The notes: generated by a model not told the origin, from the sequence alone. A stretch of DNA of 64,000 nt from Temnopleurus reevesii (GCA_036244855.1 BQKZ01000948.1:21875-85874); one strand, 5' to 3'; shown: positions 11,421 through 25,683, counted from the first letter of the stretch. A program made the numbers and translations.

Positions 11421-12908
11421 TTCTACATCCCTATATTACCTGTCTTTTGTTACACAAAACGCAACTTTTATATCCTTTCTTTACGGGAAATGGACGCCTA
11501 ATTCATTATCATGCGATAATTTTCATTCACATTCAATGCATGGCTTTGACCAAAAAAAAAAAGAAACGATGTTGAGATAATCTGAAATTAATTTGACGGT
11601 GGATTGAGTGTTAATTTCTTCCTTTCCGGTAGACGCAACTGATTATGGAGATTCGTTTTCCAAAATGTCCCCAAATAAAATGGCGTGACTCCATGTATTA
11701 CCGTTCGAAGGATATGAGGTGACTGGAGACCTAGTCAAATTGAGGTGCACGCAGGGGTAATACGATACAACAAAACGTGGTATATCTTCGTATAGGTTTT
11801 AACTTGTCTGTTTATAGTATCAAGTTTTGTTTTTTTACATTATAGCTTTCTACTCGTGTTTTTTTACGATTATACGAGTATATTTGTTTGGAGTGAAACG
11901 AACCCTTATCACTTCATACACGGCACTGATGATGCCTTCGAATAAGTTTAATGTAATTTTCTTGTAATACCATACATTTGTATCCATTTACAAAAAAAAA
12001 AAGAAGAGAAAAAGGCAAAATACATAGTCTGAGCTGAGTCCCTGGGATTTTCACGGTAGGTTTGTCAATTTCTGCCACCGGTGTTTCCTGGTGATTCCAC
12101 TTCGTTGCATGCCGATTATCGTTTCTCCGATCTTGGGCGAGGCCCTGGGAGGAATCTTTCGTTTTATAAAGGCAGGCGCCTTCCGCTGGGGCTGTGTAGG
12201 TCTCCCAAGAGATTTCCATCCTCAAGATGCTGTCCTTGTCCTGTTTAACCCTTTAACTCCCGAGAAATTTTACTTTCATAGGATATGAACTTTGAATATT
12301 TGGCTCGAGCAGATAGCAGTTATTAAAAACGAAAATTATTACAAAATAATGCGTAATGGAGATTTCTTTATCTGACTGACATCGGGGGATGAGGGATGGG
12401 GGATGGGGTCGTTGAATGTGTCAAAACAATGGTTGAACGTACTGACATAATTATTATCGTTGTTGGTTCATCGACAGGTTGGCTTTGTTCGCTTCTGTAG
12501 TTCTAAAGATTAACTTGTGCCACAAATTTGTAATACACTCTAGCTCATTTTCACTCTCCCTCATTGCAAAATATAATGTTAAGTCAATATTTTGTCCCAT
12601 CATTACCAGATCAATTGGCGCTAGATACAATGTGTTTCTTTCAAAATGTTTAATAAACTGAAAATTAGTTCATTGAAAATACGATTATTCATGATCCACA
12701 TAAGGGGTTACGACTGATACCTGTATAGGTTCAATCCTGGTCAAGACACGAATTTATCTGTTTTGAAATTTTTGAAAAAGGTGTATTTACAAAAAACTTA
12801 TACAAGAAAATGTACTAATACAGAAGACGTAGTAGCTTTGAATATTCTCCATCTGCCTGTTTATAAAAGCTTTGTTTACAATTGTATAATTAAGACGAGT
12901 CTTCCGTT
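11421..12908. other. no recognisable gene
   Basis: Non-coding sequence. A 103-codon minus-strand frame at 11914-12225 was considered and has no recognisable homology. Confidence 0.5.
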
Positions 12909-13092
12909 TAAAGGCCCGCGCACACCAAACACGGCATGACATAACGGCACGGTTTTTACGCGATATCTTGGTTGTTATTGGTCAACGCGCTCTTCCGCGC
13001 AAAGGATGTTCAGCAATTGGCCAATCACATGGAAGACATCGCGTAAAAACCGTGCCGTGATGCCGTGCCGTGTTTGGTGTGTCCGGGCCTTT
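12909..13092. mobile_element. foldback MITE, family B, copy 1
   Basis: Arms of about 60 bases: AAAGGCCCGCGCACACCAAA at the left mirrors TTTGGTGTGTCCGGGCCTTT at the right, and both arms carry ACGGCACGG...TTTTTACGCGAT. The centre has CGCGCTCTTCCGCGC and an ATTGGCCAAT palindrome. TA flanks both ends. Other copies are at 36955 and 53301. Confidence 0.85.
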
Positions 13093-13131
13093 AGTCCTCC
13101 CCTAGCGTTTGTTATCTCTCATTAGCCGAAG

Positions 13132-13172
13132 ACTTGTTTAATTTGGGAAAGTNTTGTTTAATTTTGGAAAGT
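13132..13172. other. short direct repeat around N at 13153
   Basis: TTGTTTAATTTGGGAAAGT is followed by N and then TTGTTTAATTTTGGAAAGT. As at 10839, an N separates two near-identical sequences, which suggests an imperfect contig overlap. Confidence 0.7.
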
Positions 13173-13620
13173 TTATATACAACTGCACGGAAGGAGAATT
13201 AGTTGCTGGTCAGTGGATTTACTCGTATAAAACTTTAGCTTTTTTTTCTTTCTTCATTTTAATCCTCGTACTCCTTTTCCCTTGATTTATCAAAATTCTC
13301 TTCTTTATTGCCTCTTACTTGCATTTGTCTACGAAAGAGGAAATTAGAATGGCGCGCTGATTGTTTGATATAGGTCGGAAAATATTGTTGAACATGCACT
13401 GAATGTATTCTGCAAGGCCCAATGTTATCCTAATGTATGTAATAACGTGATGATGCATAACGATGAGGAGAAGGCATTGGTATTGGATCTGTGGATGAAG
13501 GTTAAATGACATCAGAGATGAATACGTCTAAAGGCATTCCTTAACAATAGAATATAGTCTCAAAGCAATCTAAGATGGTTGTGATCGCCTTGATATCTTT
13601 GAAACTTTGAAACTATAAGA

Positions 13621-13790
13621 AACATTATGTAAAGTATTTCCGTAAAATAAAGTGGGTCATGGAACAATAGATCCATACACCGTGTATTGATCTTTTCGGA
13701 CACACAAGCCGGTTCTAATTTGAATAGCATTACAAAGGGGCATTGGATTGGCGCTCGACTTATTTTTCATGAAAATAGAATGTATCATGT
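13621..13790. mobile_element. MITE, family F, copy 1
   Basis: Terminal inverted repeats of the type ACATTATGTAAAGTATTTCC with AATAAAGTGG; the far end is GACTTATTTTTCATGAAAAT followed by AGAATGTATCATGT. Internal ATTTGAATAGCATTACAAA is shared, inverted, with the copy at 50524. A third copy is at 54271. Confidence 0.6.
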
Positions 13791-14196
13791 GAAGATGAAA
13801 AAAGTGTAAAATCTAAATCGGTCCTTAGTATGTTACCTTGGGTCAACGAAAAGAGCACGATTTTCTCGCCAAAGGTGCCAGGACAAGCTTTTACCGCGTA
13901 CTGCATATACTTCGTCGTAAACCGGTAAATGTGCGGCGATACACATTTAAAGTAATAAGGTTAAAACGTTGGTATATGTTGAAGTATACAGGATCAGTAC
14001 AATTTTAGGATTGTGGAGATACAAATTTTAGCCTAATGTATGGAGTTATGAGTATATAATTGGTTAAAGCAGGTAGATTTTTTACTTCAATCCTTTGCAA
14101 TATTAGTAATTGTCTTTAAACTTATTCAGTAATGGAAAACACTCAAATATTCAAAATGTACAACAGTATGTAGGCCTATTCAAGCCAATTTATCTT

Positions 14197-14331
14197 AATG
14201 CCCCGGTCACATAGGACCCCGGAAGCAACACGATTCAACACGACTCGTTGTTCTGAGGCAGTTAACTGTGAATTAACAAAGAGTCGGGGTGAATCGTGTT
14301 GCTTCCGGGGACCTATGTGACCAGGGCTTTA
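14197..14331. mobile_element. foldback MITE, family A, copy 2
   Basis: Arms GCCCCGGTCACATAGGACCC and GGGACCTATGTGACCAGGGC. The loop TTCTGAGGCAGTTAACTGTG runs opposite to copies 1 and 4. The left arm has CAACACGACTC while the right arm carries the variant complementary to CACCCCGACTC. Confidence 0.85.
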
Positions 14332-14706
14332 GCCTGCATCCAAACGTTCCTGATACTTCCTTGAGCAATTGAGCAATCTGGTCAATGTTTTGTAAAAATA
14401 TGTCCATCATTTTTGTTTTCATGATGCATGTAAATTATCAGCAATTGATGCTTTTTTCAACGAACAACTCAAGTCTTATGAAAATTGATGCTTCGAGAGG
14501 AACAATAATATATTTTTTTCATACATTTCCATCTACTCTTGAAAATAACGGCTTTAACTATTCTCGGAAAAGTAACGCGATGAAACCACAAATGCAGAAA
14601 GAATCGACAATGACCATGAACAATTCATTATAAGTTGTTTTATATGCCCAAACCGCAACATCACAAAGTAATGAAGACATGAAATATATATATTTTTATT
14701 AGAATT

Positions 14707-14709
<3 letters not shown>

Positions 14710-14740
<31 letters not shown>
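14710..14740. repeat. poly(A) tract, about 31 A
   Basis: An uninterrupted A run. No retroposed gene or LINE tail was recognised upstream, so it may be a SINE tail remnant or simple expansion. Confidence 0.9.
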
Positions 14741-14742
<2 letters not shown>

Positions 14743-15137
14743 AGCTAAATGGGCGTTGACCATAGAAAGGAATAGGACAACAATAGACTTGAAAAAGAGC
14801 GATGTTGCCTATAGAGATCATTATAGAGATCGGAGACGAAGATCTTACGCGAGGGTGATGATGCCCATACCTACAAAGGCCTTTCCTAAAACCATCATCT
14901 TATGCATCTTCATTCTCAATCCTTTGAAGAAAGAGGGTCTTATTTTCGCATGGACTAGCATAACGTGATTTGTTTCTACTCAAGTTAGCTCTTGGTATAA
15001 GCGTTAAGCTGCTCAGGAGAGCATTGCATGAATCTTGACGATGTGACATAATAATTATTATTCAAGCGAATGAACTTGAAGTGAACTTTACCCACAAAGG
15101 CGAGCACTTCTGATACATAGGTTTGTTCTCTCCCTAT

Positions 15138-15205
15138 ATGACACGCACACTTACATACACACATACACACATGCAGACACACCTAGACACAAACATGCAC
15201 ATACA
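15138..15205. repeat. CA-rich microsatellite
   Basis: Imperfect ACAC/CATACACA repeats. Open frames on both strands here are repeat artefacts. Confidence 0.85.
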
Positions 15206-16786
15206 GATCCACGTACGTATTTTTGGATGTTGTCTCTCATTGGACCTCATTTTCCCGATTATATCAACGGTCATACATGTGTATTTCAATTTTCCACTCT
15301 CCTGCCCATCTCCTTTTATCCATACTTCTGCCCTTCGTCTCTTTGACATTTGTGAATACTACGTGATCACGCCTTCTCCTGTTAAAGTTTTCTTTAACTT
15401 CAACTTATTAACATAATCTTTAAACCAATTCTCTCTCCCATATCTATCTATAATTCATCCTATGCTCTCACCTGTTTTCACTCTTCTTTTTTAAATAAAT
15501 TTAATTCCAATTCTTATCCTTAATTTGATATTCATGGAGACTTTCGTGAAGTCTAATGTTTTGTTTATTTTTTACCACAACTTACCATTTCACACCTTGC
15601 TGATATAGAAGGTAAGGCCTCATCCCATTAAGAAGTAGTTATATGCAGATGAGATCCCTGGGTGTTATAAATGTCAACTATGTTCGCAGATGTTCCCCCA
15701 ATGATGGCTGTAATGTCGACGTAATGGTTCCCAGTGGTATCGATAATAGAGGGGTGTGCAGAAAGCCAGATCACATTGCCATCAATAAATCAGTTGATCA
15801 CAATACTTGGCGTTCTGATGGAACGAGCATTATGATTTCTTTCAAATGCAATCATCTCCTAGGATCCAAAATGGATGACATTCGTGCTAAAATGGATTTT
15901 GCAGATATATGAGAATAGTCGTTTGAGATTTTAAAACCTAACCTAATGGAAGGGCAAGTCAGGTCAGTTTATTTTCGTAATATTTGCACTGAATTGGTGC
16001 GTGTAAATGAATATTTCATCCTATATAAAATACATTTCTTTACAGTGCCACCCTTTGCTAGATATAACCTAAAATGAGGAGCGTGACAATCATTCCGTTA
16101 ATAGCATAAAACAGTGTTAGTAAATTCAAATCTAAAATAGATATGAATAAAAAATGATAATGAATTCATTTCAAGTGCGCAAAACACGACGTTTTCTATT
16201 TCACCTTTTAACTGACATTCAAACGACATTTAAGGAATCGTGAAAAATGTTTTCCGTCATAAGATTTGCTCATTGAGAAATGCAATTGATAAAAGACTAA
16301 ATTAGTAACAGAAAAACGAGATTTTTAACTATCGAATTATTACATTTCTCAGATTTAGTATTAACCTAATGAAATTTCCCTATCTTTAATTAACAAACTC
16401 CATGTTTCATTCCATATATTCAATCTAAATCTTACTACTGGTTTCCTTGCAGAATTAGTCAGGCGACGGAACAAATGTTGTCGACTGCAATTTCTATAAA
16501 GCGATAGAACATGACCTCATTTTGCTTTGTTCCGCTCTAATTCAGAACATAATTTCTCTGTCGTATTCAATTTCAGGATCGTTATAAAGCCTAGGTAAGT
16601 TTTTATTGCTTGTCAACTTAATATTCTGCAGTCGTTGAGATTACAAATTTCGTTATTATATCTTGTCAAGGATACATCCTGTTCAAAAGACCTCAATTAC
16701 ATCCGCGAGGCGCAGATTTTACTTTGAACCTATTCTCCCTCTTCTTCCTATTCTTCTGCTTAAGTTCGTTTCCCGCTCACTCATTT
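15206..16786. other. no recognisable gene
   Basis: AT-rich non-coding sequence. An 89-codon frame at 15643-15912 was inspected and not recognised. Confidence 0.5.
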
Positions 16787-17076
16787 TCACCCACACCAAA
16801 CCAACCAACACGCATACATATAAACAAAAGCACACACATACATACGAACACACCTACTCACATTCAAATTCAATTCCACACACTTAAAAATATCTATAAC
16901 CAAACTAGTCATTTTAGTTCCAACACGCACGTTCATATGTCATTGTATATATACACCACTCATACGTACAAACACACATACACACACACAAAACACACNT
17001 TTGTTATACCCGGTACAATAAGATGGGAGTGGAAGTGTGTGTGTGCGTTTGTGTGTGCGTTTGTGTGTGTGAGTGG
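16787..17076. repeat. CA-rich then GT-rich tract with an N at 16999
   Basis: CA-rich imperfect repeats run to 16998, then N at 16999 and, after about 35 bases, GT-rich repeats to 17076. The CA and GT tracts are complementary, so this could be an inverted microsatellite or a junction made at a hard-to-sequence repeat. Confidence 0.8.
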
Positions 17077-20000
17077 GGAATGGGCGGTGATGTTTCGGGA
17101 TTGATCAATATCAGAGAAAAGGGAATAGTATTCACGGTATTTAAAATACCCTGTTGTTTCATCGATCCTGAATATCTCATATCGACCTTATTGTAAGCTA
17201 AGCTACAAGTAGCTTACCTCTCCAAAATTGAAAGGAAAAATCCTGCACAGGCACATTTTCATACCTCTAACTTAAGTGATCACTGTTCATCGAAGCATGA
17301 TTCTTTTTTCCAACTTTTCATGTCATAAGAAAGGTCGATCCTTCAGCTTTCTATACATATCAACATTTCTTCATAAAACTATATATGCTCAATTTGCCAA
17401 CCATTTCAAAAGTGTTACGTTTTTATTGAGACACACTGTATATGCACATAGTGTGGAAGATGGGAATACATACCTTTGATAATATTGACTGTACAGAGGT
17501 TATGGGTGAAACAAACATAGAATAATAAAATCAGACAAAAAAGCAATACTTTCTTTGCTCGTGAGGCCGGAATATAATGTACAATTTTTTTTCTTTTGCA
17601 TGTTAGAAAATCTTTTGAAACGCACCCCTCTCGGAAAAACATAAACTATCGACGTCCCTATTGCGTAGTCCTATGTCACGTTTCAATGTCTTACCTTTCC
17701 CCATCAAAGTTTATGATTCTCGCATCCCGGTAGACAAGGCAATGAGCTACTGATGCTGCTGATATCGATTTGAACATGTCAGAATGTCCCGCTGTTGTTG
17801 TTTCACTGTTTGAATTGTATCTCACGGGACACTTCATGTTGTTTTGACAATTTCACATCTACGGTAGATCTCGACTGTTCAATCCAAAATAAGAAAGATC
17901 ATTGAACGGTAGGACCTAGTAGATAAATTAGATCCATTTTTTGTACTGATGGGGATTATTTGTTTGTTTCGCAAGGTACTGTTGCCAATTCGGAAGTTCA
18001 TGATTTACCCTCACAAAAGGTATTCAATAGCTTTAAATAGATTATTATGAATACACTCGCAAAATATTTTTACTAACTTACCAATGGATTTGATCGGGGT
18101 CACATTATAGTATTCTAAACATTCTAGGCATAAAAGCTTTACATTCTCTGTTTAGAATTCTGTGCGATTCAAGTCATAACCTGGCTTATTATGTGTTTCC
18201 GCGTCTTTTTAGCGCAAAATATGAAGAAATAACGAAAACAATGGCATTGGCTTGTGAATATGTATATGAATTGCTCCATTTTTTGCAAAAAAATAAATAA
18301 AATAAAAACCACGCCAAACTACGAGGTGGAGAAAATTGCAATTTGCAGACATTCTATTTGTCACTCTCTAGGTTTCGTTTAATTTCATTCTCCGTAAAAT
18401 GAAAACAACTTGATATACACAGAAAATCAATGTAGTTACGTAAATATATACGAAACTGAAAATCACTGAAAAAACATAAATAATTGAAATGATAAGATTA
18501 CAAATGGAACACTCAACTCAATTCCATTAACATAATGGCTTTCTTCTTCCTGGATGTCTCACATTATGGACATCATGTGGCTATATCTCTGTTGCATTCA
18601 ATCCCAAACTACCGGTAAACCACTTGGCAGGCTAAATCTGCAGAGCAGAAGGACCTTCAACACATACGTGAATCAATCATTACACTTGGGTCGTATTGTA
18701 ACGACTTAAACATTTATAAAAATCAGAAGGAGAGCGAGAGTGCAGCTAAAGATGAACGGGATGGAAGAAATGCGTTTCGTTTTAAATAGGCAATCAAAGA
18801 ATAGATGCATATCTTAGGAAATATCAAGGCGCAAAATGAAAAAAAAAATCTTGAACGAGCAGCAAAGATATTTCATATATGATAGTAAAACATCATTATT
18901 AATAATTAAAATAAAGGAAACATGTAACTATTTCAATCTTCATATCGTTGTAATGAGTTTTGTCGAAGCCGACGTTTTCCTAACTATCTGGAAAACATTA
19001 AAACACTTGAAGGCTCTTGGCATGGTTCTGGGGTAACCGTTTTGCCTGACACATCTGATATTATATTCAAATGTGCTTTCCATGTGCTTAACATCAAACG
19101 AGCACAGCGCCATTTTGAGCGATTGTAATGACACTGAATAATGCGTCTTATCAAGACACCCCTTTACAAACTGAGCCCTCTCCTCTTTCACACATCCTAA
19201 ATGCCGTATTATGCGATTGAGGTTCGGCATAATTCAGTATTAGTGAAATCCTTTTACATCGGGTCAACTCGGTTAATGAGGAGAGGAGATCAGCCATGCA
19301 TGATGATGACTTATTCCTATCCCGAGAGCACCTTGCCTAGATTTTATCCTCCCGGTGGATAGCTCAAATTTGATTCCAGACCGATTTCATCCTCAAGTCA
19401 TTAGCCGTGGAGATTTCGAGCCAGGAATTCCCCCTCTTTGGCTGAAATGATCACAATAACAGTCCAATTTTCCGTCGAGGCTGTCTTTTTAATAATTGAT
19501 AACCGTCCTAGATTTTGATCTAACATCTGCCCAAAGGCACGCTGAGGTGCAGAGCACTCGGTTTTTACTTTTTGACATCGAGTTATCCCGCAGGTTATTA
19601 TTCATAATCTCGATAAGAGTGTGAAGCCATTATGATTAGGTTGTTGGGGCAAATATTTGAAGGGAAAGTATCAAGATGAAAGAAGATCAGGAATCGGCTG
19701 CGTCGTATTCCCGAAATCAGAAGGAAATCCAAGGAAACGAAGAATAAAGAGAGATACATCGATTCAACATACAACGTTTGCAAAGAAAAAGAGAAATATC
19801 GCAACAAAGAATGAAAAACAAGATGTGGTTGTAATGTATGACTGCACGAATAAATGCTTGCATATTGACTTGTGCCCAACCACAAAAATTAATTGACATG
19901 CAATCTCAAAATGTTGTTCCATCAGTTTTTAGATATATCAGTCTTGGGTAAAACGTGTATGTCATCTATATTTTCACAAAGTTATGGCAGTCACAGGGTA

Positions 20001-21342
20001 ATGATGCTCGAAACCAGTTACAATTTCAATAATACATGTTTACGCATTCAATGAAATGCCCTTATATAGTTATTGATATGCCGGGATTCATTTGCCTTCA
20101 TGCAGTAATACCAACCAACGTCATATTCATGAAAACATTCTACCAAGTATCAGGCCAGAGTCAACTAAAATACTAAAGCATGCAGCAGCCAGAAACTACA
20201 TAAAAGGATTTTCAGCAATATTTTGATGAAAAAGAGTTTTCACTTTTACTTCTGATCAACATAATAAGTACATTTGTATTTCACCTGTCAAAACACTGAC
20301 GAGTTGCAGCAGAAACATAATTTGGCGCTGCATTTGTAATCATTTTTTTTTTATCAATATGCCGCAATGTATAATTACATAACGTGTAAAGCAGATGATC
20401 ATAGACTTGACAATGTCGATAGTGTTTCTCAAATATGTGCTCGTGGGTAAAACAAATTATGAGAAAAATCCATAAGTACGTATTGTAAGGAGATATAAAA
20501 TGTAATATAGAAAATACTATTGTGGCTGCGTCAATTGATGACGGAAGCTTTGTTTTAGAGAACAAAATTGAATAAGATTTTGAAAAGACAAAATGATTAA
20601 TTATCAATCCATGAGGTAGCTCAAAGCTATTAGAACAAAAATAGTGCTTGATTAGTGAAGGAAATCGTACATTAAATTGACGCCTTGCTCTATCCGTGCT
20701 TTAGGCCATTCCAAGTCAGTTTTTGTTATTAGAGCTAGAATTAATTGATCACCGTAATCGGTAAAACTGTAATTATTATCACACAATGTCAAATCTTAAT
20801 GGTTTCCGCCTCCAAATTGGTCGCTCCTTCCGAACGCACGCTAATAATTATATGATTTAATCTTAACACTTTCAATCGTTATATTTAGGACGTTCAAAGA
20901 CCTATTACTCGGCTGCTAATGGATTGAATTGGTGGTGTATTGAAATTTGCCCTTCCGTATATCGATCAATGTCATTTGCTAAGAGCAAACTCTTCCCGTT
21001 TGTCGACTAAGTAGAAAACAGTATTTGCAATTCATGCAACATACACATACGCAATTCAACATGTACACGGTTTAATTTGGTTGTAATTAATTCTAAAAGA
21101 ACTAAATTAAAGGCACTAGTCCACGGAAAAATCCCTGGATATTTAATATAATGACAATATCATTTGATTTTGTTTAACTTGTTGAAAAAAACTCTGATTT
21201 ACGATCTGGACCAAAACCACAACTTGCCAACATTAGTACATACATTATAAACATGTCGTGGATCAGAGGGAGATATGCAAACTTTGAAATTACGATGTCA
21301 TTTAAATATCATTTTAATTTCTAATTTTACTCATTAACAGTT
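17077..21342. other. no recognisable gene
   Basis: Long AT-rich non-coding stretch. Short open frames (maximum about 108 codons at 20281-20607) show no known motif. Confidence 0.5.
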
Positions 21343-21470
21343 GTACATACACAAACGTACACAAATACAGACGCATAAACAAACATTCACAAGCTCGCAC
21401 GAGTTAATAAGCTCACACACACGCACAAACACACATACACACACAAATATACACAAACACAGAGTCATAT
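21343..21470. repeat. CA-rich microsatellite
   Basis: Imperfect ACACAAAC / CACACACACG repeats. Frames over it are low complexity. Confidence 0.85.
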
Positions 21471-24151
21471 ACCCAACAAGATTTACGAACCACATGCATA
21501 TTACACCAACAAAAGCAATGCACACGCACTGACACCCAGACAATTGCTTTACTACACGTTTTGGCGCCATTTAGTAGTCGCGTCAAGCACTTAATGTGGT
21601 AACATGGATGAAGACTTTGTTAATTTCCAAAGAAAGTCTACATTGACCTAGATTTCTAATCTGAGTCTAATTTCATATATTGATGTCTTTCAAGATGCAT
21701 TTATTCTGAGCTTATATGTGACATAAAATTCTAAAGAATGGAAGCATTTACAATCAAATTAATGCACGTCGCGTCGTCTTAAAGGTCATACCTCCGAGGA
21801 GAAACGATTTTCCACATTCCTTTCAATATTTACCAAAACTTCATTTCCTAAACCTTTAACCAAATTACACTTGATTTTTTTTATGTGTATGTACGTTATT
21901 GTGCATAATTGAATATGTAGTCATGTTTCTTTTCATATGCACGACCATGCTGAAAAGAACCCCAGCTTGCAGCTTATTGCAGTCACAAATCGTACATGTT
22001 TTTTTAAACGTTGAATTAAGGTATTACAACAGTCTAGTCTCGGTTTATTTGCAAAATCCAATGGAGCTTCATGTTTTATTTCTGTCATGTTATTCTAACT
22101 CACCTTTATGAAAGTAGAGGGCGATAGACTTTTAGTTAGTGTATTCAAAGCGCCAAGGTGTCACACTCAATTTTCTTTAGCTGGGATATGCATCTGTTTC
22201 GAAAATCTCGCTTCAACGAGGATCCCGAGTTCAATTTACGCCTTATTATTATGATTTGTTTGTGTTGCTCAGTCCTTGCTTATATATCATTGCTTCTCCA
22301 CTTCCCCGCAGCAGAGGCCCATGTGATATTCAGACAGCTTGCAGACGTGATTTGATTCATAAATAACATCTTTTGACACCACTGATCTGAACCCATTGCG
22401 CTCTCTGTAGGCTGGTCTTCATTAGAACCATGGACTTACTACACGTAGACTACCGATGGACTTTATTCATTTGAAGGTAGAGTTCTGCCGACTAATTTGA
22501 AAGTTGCACCCGAAGTCTAAAATAACAGGTGGTCTTAATCAGAGATATAAGTTATCTCTGCTAGATCTTAACTCTAGCTAAAAATCCGTTACGTACTATG
22601 GCGTGACATGAGCGCCTCTTACAAATCTATTCGACGATCTCCCACTTTAAAATGATAAAAAAAATCGATGCTATTCCATATCTAGTAAGTCAATGTTACC
22701 AGTAATTGGTTACACTTGTTCGTTTCTCTGAGTACTTGACTTACGGTGTCTTGTAGCGGGCTGGGATATCCAAATACGTGGAGAAGTTATCCCATCTAAA
22801 ATATTGTCCATCCTACACGTATATAAGACCTTCGTACAAGAACCCCTCAGCTTCTTCCAAGCTATGCACTGTCAGGCGGACTGTACCCAATGCTTTAAAG
22901 CAGACAGCCACTGTGCCTTCTTATCTTTTAGCTTAACATTTGATTCCATGATGGAATGATAATGAATGTAGAATGTAATTTAGAATGTATGACGATTCCA
23001 TTAACAGTGTTTAATATGTTTTCGAGAAATTAACGGTGTAAAGATTCTATCACCCGTCATGCCCATTACGTCATAAATTGACTACATTGCCATGTGTAAT
23101 AATCATCATCTATTATACCATTACGAAAACCGTTTTTATATTCATACAAGTACAAAAAAGAATGTCCGTCAACCTAATTTTTGATAATTGCGTCATTCTC
23201 TGTTAATTTTCAATTTAAATGACTCTGTGGAAAATAGGAACATAGAAATTTGCTTGTGACATTTGATAATTCCATGAAGTAGTAGGATCCATGATAATTC
23301 TAACCAATTTGTAGTAGAGCATTATGCAGTTTACTCCCACGGATCTTCATTTCAGACGTTAACTTCTGTAAACTTGCAGGTATCACATAAACTTTTGGCC
23401 CAAGGGTATAAACTATTTGAAGACTGTAACGAACTTGTTGTCATTTTATCGTATCTTTATTCAACCTGCATCAAACTTGACTTCCATGGATGAGCCTGAT
23501 AAGGAAAATAATGTACCTACCTTCAAATTTCATTGTGCCATTTTTATTCAAAGCAAAACCCATGCAAAAAGAAGAAGGAGAAATTGTATCTTGTATATTA
23601 CTATGGAAACTACTATTATACCATCTAAAAATGACCTCAGAAATTGCTATAAATGTCATGTGAGTGCATTGTCAATGACTTATCATTCCCTCTGGAATCG
23701 TTAAGCATCTTCAGATACATATGCATACATACAATCAAGTATTTTTGTCAAGTTCTTTACCAGGGAATTTGCCAGGCTGGGCAATCACTAAACGGGCAAT
23801 GGCTATTAAACTCTCATCTTTTAGAGAACCACTCTGTATACTTTCAATTTGTTGCCGTCGATGCTTCGATGAAAGAGAGATGACAGAGGGAGGATATTAC
23901 CCTCCCGTCATACCCTCCCATCATCAGCAAAATCATCTATCATCGCTGGTATCTTGGGAGTATTTTGTTCTAAGAAATACTCATCTTTGGGGTGTATCTT
24001 TTAAATATTGCCACATTTTCAGTCATGTTTTCAACATTGGTGGCCAGATGGACTCGTCATTTGCACATTGGTGCTCATTTTTACATTTGTGGTTAATTAT
24101 TGCAAACACGTAAGAACAAGACAATGAACTCTCCTCAGAGAGTATGTCATC
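21471..24151. other. no recognisable gene
   Basis: Non-coding by inspection. A short frame near 22863 encodes a small Cys-containing peptide (four Cys in 14 residues) with no clear splice context; it is not annotated as a gene. Confidence 0.5.
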
Positions 24152-24326
24152 TGGGACGTGTTACACCAAGATAAGAAAGACTTTACGCACGACTTTACGT
24201 TCGACTGGTATCCCTTCTTGAGCGTATTAATTCACAACAGTGCGCGGATTCAGCGCAAGAATTGATACCAGTCGAACGTAAAGTTGTGCGTAACTTTAAG
24301 AACGACTTGGTGAAACACCTACCGGA
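24152..24326. mobile_element. foldback element, family E
   Basis: A hairpin of about 175 bp. Inner arms CGACTTTACGTTCGACTGGT (near 24190) and ACCAGTCGAACGTAAAGTTG (near 24268) pair almost perfectly. Outer arms continue less perfectly (GACGTGTTACACCAAG facing TTGGTGAAACACCTACC). The loop is about 50 bases. The terminal sequence differs from the TA-AAGG group. Confidence 0.75.
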
Positions 24327-25560
24327 TCACCCTAATGCCCCACTGGACGCTTTTATACATATGCACATATTAGTGTCTATATGTATCTATTCACATTGTT
24401 CTCGCCAGTATTGTAATTAGTACAGACTGCTACTTGAATACATATTATGCTTTAGTTATCTCTGCATGACTGCAATTCAAGAGGGTTTGATGAAGTGTGA
24501 TGGCCGCCCTGATTATTACTAGGTTGATGAATATTTTGATTGACATAGCGCGGATTTACTCATTAGGCAGTCACAATGAATGTCATTCTAGCTTATATAA
24601 AGGAGCTCGTCGATAATACTTTCTCGGATTGAAAGTATTGTGAGGGAATAGAAATAGGCTGTCAAAATATAGGGTTAAAATTTGTTTTTGTGTCTTGATC
24701 AAGAGTTCTGGAAGAGCATATTCATGTGTTATTTTCTCCGTTTACGTCTCTTTCTTTCTCTTTAATACCCCACTTTTCGGTGGCGTGTCTAAACCCACGT
24801 TTCCATCTTACATTTGCAAAATGATGCTGTTAAATAATGTTAATATATTACATTAATTTCATTTGCAGAGTCTGTCGATGTCAGGCATATTTTTGTCCTA
24901 AAATATACAACTATATGTATTTTTCCACTCTTGATTCAACTTCAATGGATAGTGTCATGAAGATATTTGTCTTTTTATTTATATCCTATTTTCTGGTCTG
25001 TTCTCAAGATATTGTTCCATAACATAATCATACGACCTCGCAGTAGCCTTAAAATAAAAGCCATAATGCACCGTATCATTTATAATGACACGCTTTTGTT
25101 CTCGCAGCAATGATGATCAAAGTAGTCGCCTCTTCAAGGTGTTAGAAAGCATCATTAAAATTTAAGAGTTGCTGCAAATCTAAGTGGGTGTGTTAACCGC
25201 ACACCCGTGTTTTATGGAAATTATTCATCGGAAAATACACTTGGAAGACCTATACATGCGTCAATGTGATCACTCATTTGAGACAAATTTCCCCGCTTTT
25301 ATCAATCAGCGCAAAGTTTCTAAATTATGCAAAATACTGATTGTTCTATGCCTTCTTGCAAATACGGTTTGACCAGGCGGAACAAAAAAATGTCACTTTG
25401 TTATAATTACTTCTAAATATATGTCGTAATTATAATGAGCTCTCAAATTAAAATGCTTATAATGACGGTGTAGAACTCGAACAATTTAAAAGATTGTTAT
25501 TTTAATCATGGCCGCTTTAACTCTTTGTCATTAACATATTTTCTTGTTCATCCCTATCCA

Positions 25561-25683
25561 CAGGAACACTTTCTGCCGATCTGGAAGTGAGAGTAAGGGA
25601 ATTCACACGCACGGCTAGCTTTCTGTCACCGACATCTTACTCACGACTCTTCAAGAGCTTAACAGTCTTCGCTTAAATTATCC
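25561..25683 (+). promoter_or_regulatory. 5' leader of the glutamate receptor with candidate 3' splice site
   Basis: A pyrimidine-rich stretch ending TATCCACAG lies at 25555-25563, a plausible acceptor joining an upstream non-coding exon to the coding exon. An in-frame TAA at 25660-25662 shows the reading frame does not extend upstream of the chosen ATG. No TATA box was recognised nearby. Confidence 0.4.

Noticed and set aside
16663..17104. 126-codon His/Thr-rich frame
   Set aside because: Translation of CA repeats, and it runs across an N.
21113..21270. TAAAGGCACTAGTCCACGG resembling the left end of the TA-flanked foldbacks
   Set aside because: No inverted partner was found downstream within several hundred bases.
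22863..22940. Small Cys-containing frame (HCQADCTQCFKADSHC)
   Set aside because: Four Cys in a short span hint at a furin-like or EGF-like exon, but no clear flanking splice sites or neighbouring exons were seen.
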